From Micropruina sp. (GTDB lineage: Bacteria; Actinomycetota; Actinomycetes; Propionibacteriales; Propionibacteriaceae), in NCBI GenBank assembly GCA_016711205.1, contig JADJTM010000003.1:124001-188000 (forward strand): 64,000 bases of DNA, read 5' to 3'. Numbering within the stretch: position 1 is the stretch's first letter; every line of letters begins with the position of its first letter. The translations under genes and the position numbers were made by a program. Below the pieces are notes generated by a model. That model searched no databases. It was not told the origin of the DNA and was given only the letters and a program-made list of their open reading frames with translations. This document shows, piece after piece, positions 60,159 through 64,000 of the stretch.

Positions 60159-62794
60159 ACCAGCCCGCTGACACCTTCGCCCAACGCACCCGCCGGCTCA
60201 CCTCCGAGGTGCAGCGGCTGCGCGACTGGGCCGGCGGCGACCCCGCGCGGCTCGGCGGCGTGGCGGACGCCCTGGTCGAGCTCACCGCGCACCGGCTCGC
60301 CGGCCACGCCTGGGCCGAGGCGGCACCGTCCGCGCAGGAGGCGGTGGTGCTCAGCGCCAAGGTGCTCGCTGCTCACGGTCCGGTCGGCCCGTACACCCCG
60401 CGTGCGGACGCCGTCCGCTCGATCACCGCACTGGTGCACCTGGCGGCGATCCAGTCCGCGGCCGGGCTGCCGGAGGGGGCCGGGCAGACGCTCGCCGCCG
60501 CCCTCGGCCTGCGCGACCAGCTGAGCCGGTTGGAGCTGGACGCCGACCTGAGCGCCTCCACGCGCGGCTGGGCGCTGCTCACCTGGGCCCGGGTCGCGAT
60601 GGCGCAAGGGGAGTTGACAACGGCGAATGCGCGCGCGGACGCGGCGGCGTCCGTCACCGGAGAACTCACGGGCTGGCTGTCGGTCGACATCGACCGGGTG
60701 GTCGCCGACGCACGGTGGGCGGCCGGATGGCCGCAGCCGTCCGTGGAGTACGCACTGCGGGCGCTGGAACGCTACGACGCCGAAGCCTTGGAGTTGCTGC
60801 AGCAGCCGGCGGCCGTGCCCGCGGCAATGCTCGACCGGCTGAGCGAACCCCTCTTCGGCGTCTACAGCGACGCGGCCGACCGGGTGCAGCTGATCGGTGC
60901 CCCCGGCCTGGCGCTCACGCTGCGCCGCCGGTTGGTCGACCTGCTTGGTGGGCTGGCCGTGCGCCGCGCCGATGCGCAACCCCTGCTCGTCACCGCCCTC
61001 AGCGACCTGGCGGACGATCTGCGCTCCGCCGGTCGCGCGGCCGAGGCCGATGATGTGGCCGAGCTGGCCTCGTCCTTCGCGGGTGAGTCGGACCAGGAGC
61101 ATCCGGCGCCGAGGCAACGGGCCGCTCTCGGCGCCCAGTTGTCGTGGACGTCCCTGCCCGCGGCCGAGGCGTTCGGGGTGGAGAGCGGGGCGGCGGGCGA
61201 AGCGTCCGGCCGGTTGGCGGCCCAACGCGGCCCGGCGGACGAAGTCGAGCAGCGGCTCCGCACCGAGGTCGACGCGGAGCTTGCCCGCCGCGCGCAGCAG
61301 GCGACCATCGCGGCGCGAAGGGCCGAAGAGCAGTCCGCGCAGCAGCTGGCCGAGCAGCAGCGGCGGGCCGCCGCACAGGCCGAGGCGGCACGAGCGGCCG
61401 AAGCGGATGCACGCGCCGCCGCCGACGCCGAACGCGAGGAGAAGCAGCGCCGTCGTGCTGAGCGGATCGCCGAGCACGAACGCCAGGCTCAGCGCGAGGC
61501 GGCCGAGCGCGAGGCCGCGTTGCGGGCGCGGGTGAGCGACGAGACCGACCAGGAACGCGCCGAGCGCGAAGAACTGGAGCGGATCGCCGCGCAAGAGCAG
61601 GCCGAGCGCGACGAGTTGGAGCGGATAGCCGTGGAGGTGGCCGCGTTGGAGGCCGCCGAGGCAGCCGAGTTGGCCGCGCTGGAACGCGAGTTGGCCGCGT
61701 CGGAGGCCCTCGATGAGGCGCAGCAGGTGGTCGACCACGCCGCAGAGGCGGTGGGCGACGCCGACGAGCGTGCCGTGTTCATCGCGGACGACGCGGTGGA
61801 GCAGGCGGAGCTGATCGCGGTCGAAGCCGGGCTGGCGCAGGACGAGGCGGTGGCACAGGCCGAGATCGAGGCGGAGCAGATCGCGGACGAGGCGGGTTTG
61901 GCAGACGAGGCGGCGGCTGAGGCTGAGGCGCAGGCTGAGGCCCGCCGAGCGGATGCTGAGCGGCAGCGGCTCGTGGCCGAGGAAGCTGAGCTTGAGCGAG
62001 CCGCCGTTGCCCAGGCGGAACTCGACCGAGTCGCCGCCGAGGAGGAGATTGCGGCGCGCGATGCCGAGGCTGCAGCCGAGCACGAGCGCGAACGCGAACG
62101 CGAACGCATCGAGGCTGAGCAGATCGAGCAGGCTCGGCTCGCCACCGAGCGTGCCGCGTCAGAGGCTGCGGCGGCACAGGCCGAGCGTGAGCGTCTTGAG
62201 GCCGAGCGTCTTGAGGCCGAACGGGTGGCTGCAGCTCAGGCAGAGCACGACCGGTTGGGGGCGGAGCGCGCGGAGGCAGACCGCGCACGCGCAGCCGCCG
62301 AACGGCTCGAGCAGGAGCGTCGGCAGGCCGAGCTCCAAGAGGCCGAACGGCAGGAAGCGCAGCGTGTCGAGGCCGACCGTCTGGAAGCCGAACGTGCCGA
62401 GGCCGAACGCGTGAAGGCTGAGCGGCTCGAAGCGGAACGTTCCGAGGCCGAACGCGTGGAGGCAGAGCGTCACGAAGCGGAGCTCGCCGCAGCCGCCGCA
62501 GCCGAGGTTGCCGCTGAGTCCGAGCCTGTTGAGCAGTCCGCAGCGGGTGATTCGCTGGAGCAGGCGCGGGCGAACCTGGAGGCGTCCGGCGGCCGCCGCG
62601 AGGTCCGCGAGGCCACCGAAACGCTGGTCGAGGCGCTGCAGAAGCGGTACGAGGCCGATCCCGACACCTACCTGCCCGACTATCTGGACGCCCTCGATGC
62701 GCTCGCCACGGCACGGTGGCAGGCCGGCGACTGGTGGGGCTCGCGCGGACCGTCCAAAGAGGCGAAGGCGCTGCGCAAGCAGCACGGTCTGTGA
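60155..62794 (+). CDS. Very long Ala/Glu/Arg coiled-coil protein, 879 aa
   Basis: Residues 1-350 are helical and TPR-like (AQEAVVLSAKVLAAHG, WALLTWARVAMAQGEL, PSVEYALRALERYDAEAL). Residues about 365-830 are an almost uninterrupted charged coiled coil built from AERxEAER-type heptads (RLEAERAEAERVKAERLEAE). The last 60 residues return to a globular helical pattern (EALQKRYEADPDTYLPDYLD). No signal peptide or membrane helix is seen, so it is cytoplasmic. The ATG at 60155 has GAGGA upstream; the frame is open back to 59942 but lacks a site there. Function unknown. Confidence 0.85.
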   Translation: MNQPADTFAQRTRRLTSEVQRLRDWAGGDPARLGGVADALVELTAHRLAGHAWAEAAPSAQEAVVLSAKVLAAHGPVGPYTPRADAVRSITALVHLAAIQSAAGLPEGAGQTLAAALGLRDQLSRLELDADLSASTRGWALLTWARVAMAQGELTTANARADAAASVTGELTGWLSVDIDRVVADARWAAGWPQPSVEYALRALERYDAEALELLQQPAAVPAAMLDRLSEPLFGVYSDAADRVQLIGAPGLALTLRRRLVDLLGGLAVRRADAQPLLVTALSDLADDLRSAGRAAEADDVAELASSFAGESDQEHPAPRQRAALGAQLSWTSLPAAEAFGVESGAAGEASGRLAAQRGPADEVEQRLRTEVDAELARRAQQATIAARRAEEQSAQQLAEQQRRAAAQAEAARAAEADARAAADAEREEKQRRRAERIAEHERQAQREAAEREAALRARVSDETDQERAEREELERIAAQEQAERDELERIAVEVAALEAAEAAELAALERELAASEALDEAQQVVDHAAEAVGDADERAVFIADDAVEQAELIAVEAGLAQDEAVAQAEIEAEQIADEAGLADEAAAEAEAQAEARRADAERQRLVAEEAELERAAVAQAELDRVAAEEEIAARDAEAAAEHERERERERIEAEQIEQARLATERAASEAAAAQAERERLEAERLEAERVAAAQAEHDRLGAERAEADRARAAAERLEQERRQAELQEAERQEAQRVEADRLEAERAEAERVKAERLEAERSEAERVEAERHEAELAAAAAAEVAAESEPVEQSAAGDSLEQARANLEASGGRREVREATETLVEALQKRYEADPDTYLPDYLDALDALATARWQAGDWWGSRGPSKEAKALRKQHGL

Positions 62795-62849
62795 GTCTTG
62801 CGGGCTGAACCCCCTCGGAGTGAAGCCCGGACGCGGCTTGTGGAGAGTC

Positions 62850-62875
62850 GCCAAACCTGCGCTGCGCGGTTTGGC
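62850..62875 (+). terminator. Hairpin after the coiled-coil gene
   Basis: GCCAAACC (62850-62857) and GGTTTGGC (62868-62875) form a perfect 8-bp stem with a 10-nt loop, 55 bp after the stop. A CTTCT tract follows. The remaining gap to 63040 holds no gene. Confidence 0.55.
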
Positions 62876-63040
62876 CCTTCTCTACAGCGCCGCCGTGCCG
62901 ACGGCGGCCAATCTGCGCTTGCCGCTCGGGTCGTCTCGCCATACCTGGGCAGACGTGGAAGATTGCGTAGCCACGGCTGCCCACCGGCCGCAGGCGTAGT
63001 CCGCTCGGCGGCAGCGGGGCAGGCATAAGGAGGCACCCGG

Positions 63041-64000
63041 GTGTTCAAGCGCATCGCGATCGTCAACCGCGGCGAGGCGGCCATGAGGCTGATCCACGCC
63101 GTCCGCGACCTCAACGCCGAACATCCCGATGCCGAACCCATCACGGTGGTCGCCCTGTACACCGACGCCGAGCGCACCGCCATGTTCGCGCGCGAGGCCG
63201 ATGAGGCCTACCCGCTCGGCCCGGCCGCCGCTCGTCCCTACCTGAACCACGACCTGCTCGCCGACGTGCTGACCAAGGCCCGCGCCGACGCGGTCTGGGT
63301 CGGCTGGGGTTTCGTCGCCGAGGACGCCGGGTTCGCCGATCTGATGGACTCCCTCGGCATCGCCTTCATCGGTCCCTCGGGCGACGCCATGCGCAAGCTG
63401 GGCGACAAGATCGGCAGCAAGCTGATCGCCGAAGAGGTCGGCGTGCCGGTCGCCCCCTGGTCGCGGGGCGGCCTGGACGACCTCGACAGCGCCCTCGCGG
63501 CCGCCGAACAGATCGGCTACCCGCTGATGCTCAAGGCCACCGCCGGCGGCGGCGGGCGCGGCATCCGCAAGGTCGAGGGACCGGACGAGCTGATCGACGC
63601 CTACCAGCGCACTCGCGACGAGGCCGAGCGCGCCTTCGGCTCGGGCGTGGTGTTCCTCGAGCGGCTGGTCACCGGCGCCCGGCACGTCGAGGTGCAGGTC
63701 ATCACCGACGGGCAGGGCACCGCGTGGGCGCTCGGCGTCCGGGATTGCTCGGTGCAGCGCCGCAATCAGAAGGTGATCGAGGAGTCCGCCTCACCGCTGC
63801 TCGATGCCGCGCAGACCGATGAGTTGAAGGCGGCGGCCGAGCGGCTCGCCCTGGCCGTCGACTACCGCGGCGCCGGCACCGTCGAGTTCCTGTACCACCC
63901 GCAGAGCCGAGCCTTCGCGTTCCTCGAGGTGAACACCCGGCTGCAGGTCGAGCATCCGATCACCGAGGTGACCAACGATTTCGACCTGGTCAAGGCACAG
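63041..64000 (+). CDS. Biotin carboxylase domain of an acyl-CoA carboxylase (partial)
   Basis: The first 320 codons of a large enzyme run off the window. FKRIAIVNRGEAAMRLIHAV is the biotin-carboxylase N-domain, the ATP-grasp loop is LKATAGGGGRGIRKV, and HVEVQVITDGQG, QRRNQKVIEESASP and FLEVNTRLQVEHPITE complete the active site. The IVNRGEAAMRLIHAVR opening is typical of the very large actinobacterial forms in which biotin carboxylase, biotin carrier and carboxyltransferase are fused, but that cannot be confirmed here. The GTG at 63041 has an AAGGAGG site. Confidence 0.93.
   Translation, partial: MFKRIAIVNRGEAAMRLIHAVRDLNAEHPDAEPITVVALYTDAERTAMFAREADEAYPLGPAAARPYLNHDLLADVLTKARADAVWVGWGFVAEDAGFADLMDSLGIAFIGPSGDAMRKLGDKIGSKLIAEEVGVPVAPWSRGGLDDLDSALAAAEQIGYPLMLKATAGGGGRGIRKVEGPDELIDAYQRTRDEAERAFGSGVVFLERLVTGARHVEVQVITDGQGTAWALGVRDCSVQRRNQKVIEESASPLLDAAQTDELKAAAERLALAVDYRGAGTVEFLYHPQSRAFAFLEVNTRLQVEHPITEVTNDFDLVKAQ

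Noticed and set aside
61779..63026. Minus-strand open frame of 415 codons, Ala/Pro/Arg rich
   Set aside because: It is the antisense shadow of the repetitive coiled-coil gene.

Overview
The window is high-GC (roughly 70 percent) bacterial chromosome with compact gene spacing, GTGA/ATGA start-stop overlaps, GTG and TTG starts, and several apparently leaderless mRNAs. Gene content points to an actinomycete: a fused-function dCTP deaminase of mycobacterial type, a DUF5302 small protein, an AlkZ-like glycosylase, an aryl-carotenoid (isorenieratene-type) cluster and a K+-independent H+-pyrophosphatase. A member of the Propionibacteriales or a neighbouring order is plausible, but that is inference. 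No rRNA, tRNA or CRISPR array was found.

Layout. 1-2.5 kb: tail of a membrane protein, a frameshifted acetyltransferase, a HIT hydrolase and a MazEF-like toxin-antitoxin pair with a palindromic operator. 2.8-8.6 kb: H+-pyrophosphatase with a leader that can pair with its own ribosome site, a small orphan ORF, and a polar amino-acid ABC importer (binding protein, permease, ATPase). 8.8-14.6 kb: glycolipid glycosyltransferase, truncated hemoglobin, flavin reductase, small membrane proteins and threonine dehydrogenase (tdh). 14.7-19.8 kb: a repeat cluster and an ABC exporter separate tdh from its partner kbl; a DD35E insertion sequence then splits a palindromic repeat. 19.9-34.2 kb: MFS/ArsR pair, EI24 membrane protein, sirtuin, rhomboid protease, aldo/keto reductase, Nudix, serA, lipase-like hydrolase, OsmC, an ArsR/SRPBCC pair and another MFS exporter.

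34.2-44.4 kb is the best-defined system: a light-responsive carotenoid locus. A CarH/LitR-type B12 photoreceptor repressor diverges from an idi-crtE fusion, crtI and crtB. A facing operon encodes crtYc, crtYd, crtT, crtU and a further FAD oxidoreductase. Together they give GGPP, phytoene, lycopene, beta-carotene and probably isorenieratene. The two operon heads share a 24-bp element with 19 identical positions, built on 11-bp direct repeats, which is a strong candidate for the photoreceptor operator. The crtI/crtB junction carries tandem 20-21 bp duplications that create two tiny coupled reading frames.

44.4-64 kb: alanine dehydrogenase, an alpha-toroid protein flanked by a duplicated fragment of the next gene, an AlkZ-like glycosylase, a DUF485/ActP acetate-permease pair (frameshifted), an alpha-glucosidase with its LacI regulator (frameshifted) and operator, a penicillin-binding-protein homologue that has lost its catalytic motifs, a large secreted subtilase, a very long coiled-coil protein, and the start of a biotin-dependent carboxylase. 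Three conserved genes are each broken by one apparent missing base, which raises the question of assembly error versus real decay. Palindromic and REP-like repeats (GATCCCGGCG..CGCCGGGATGAC type) recur at 14.7, 26.6 and 55.5 kb.
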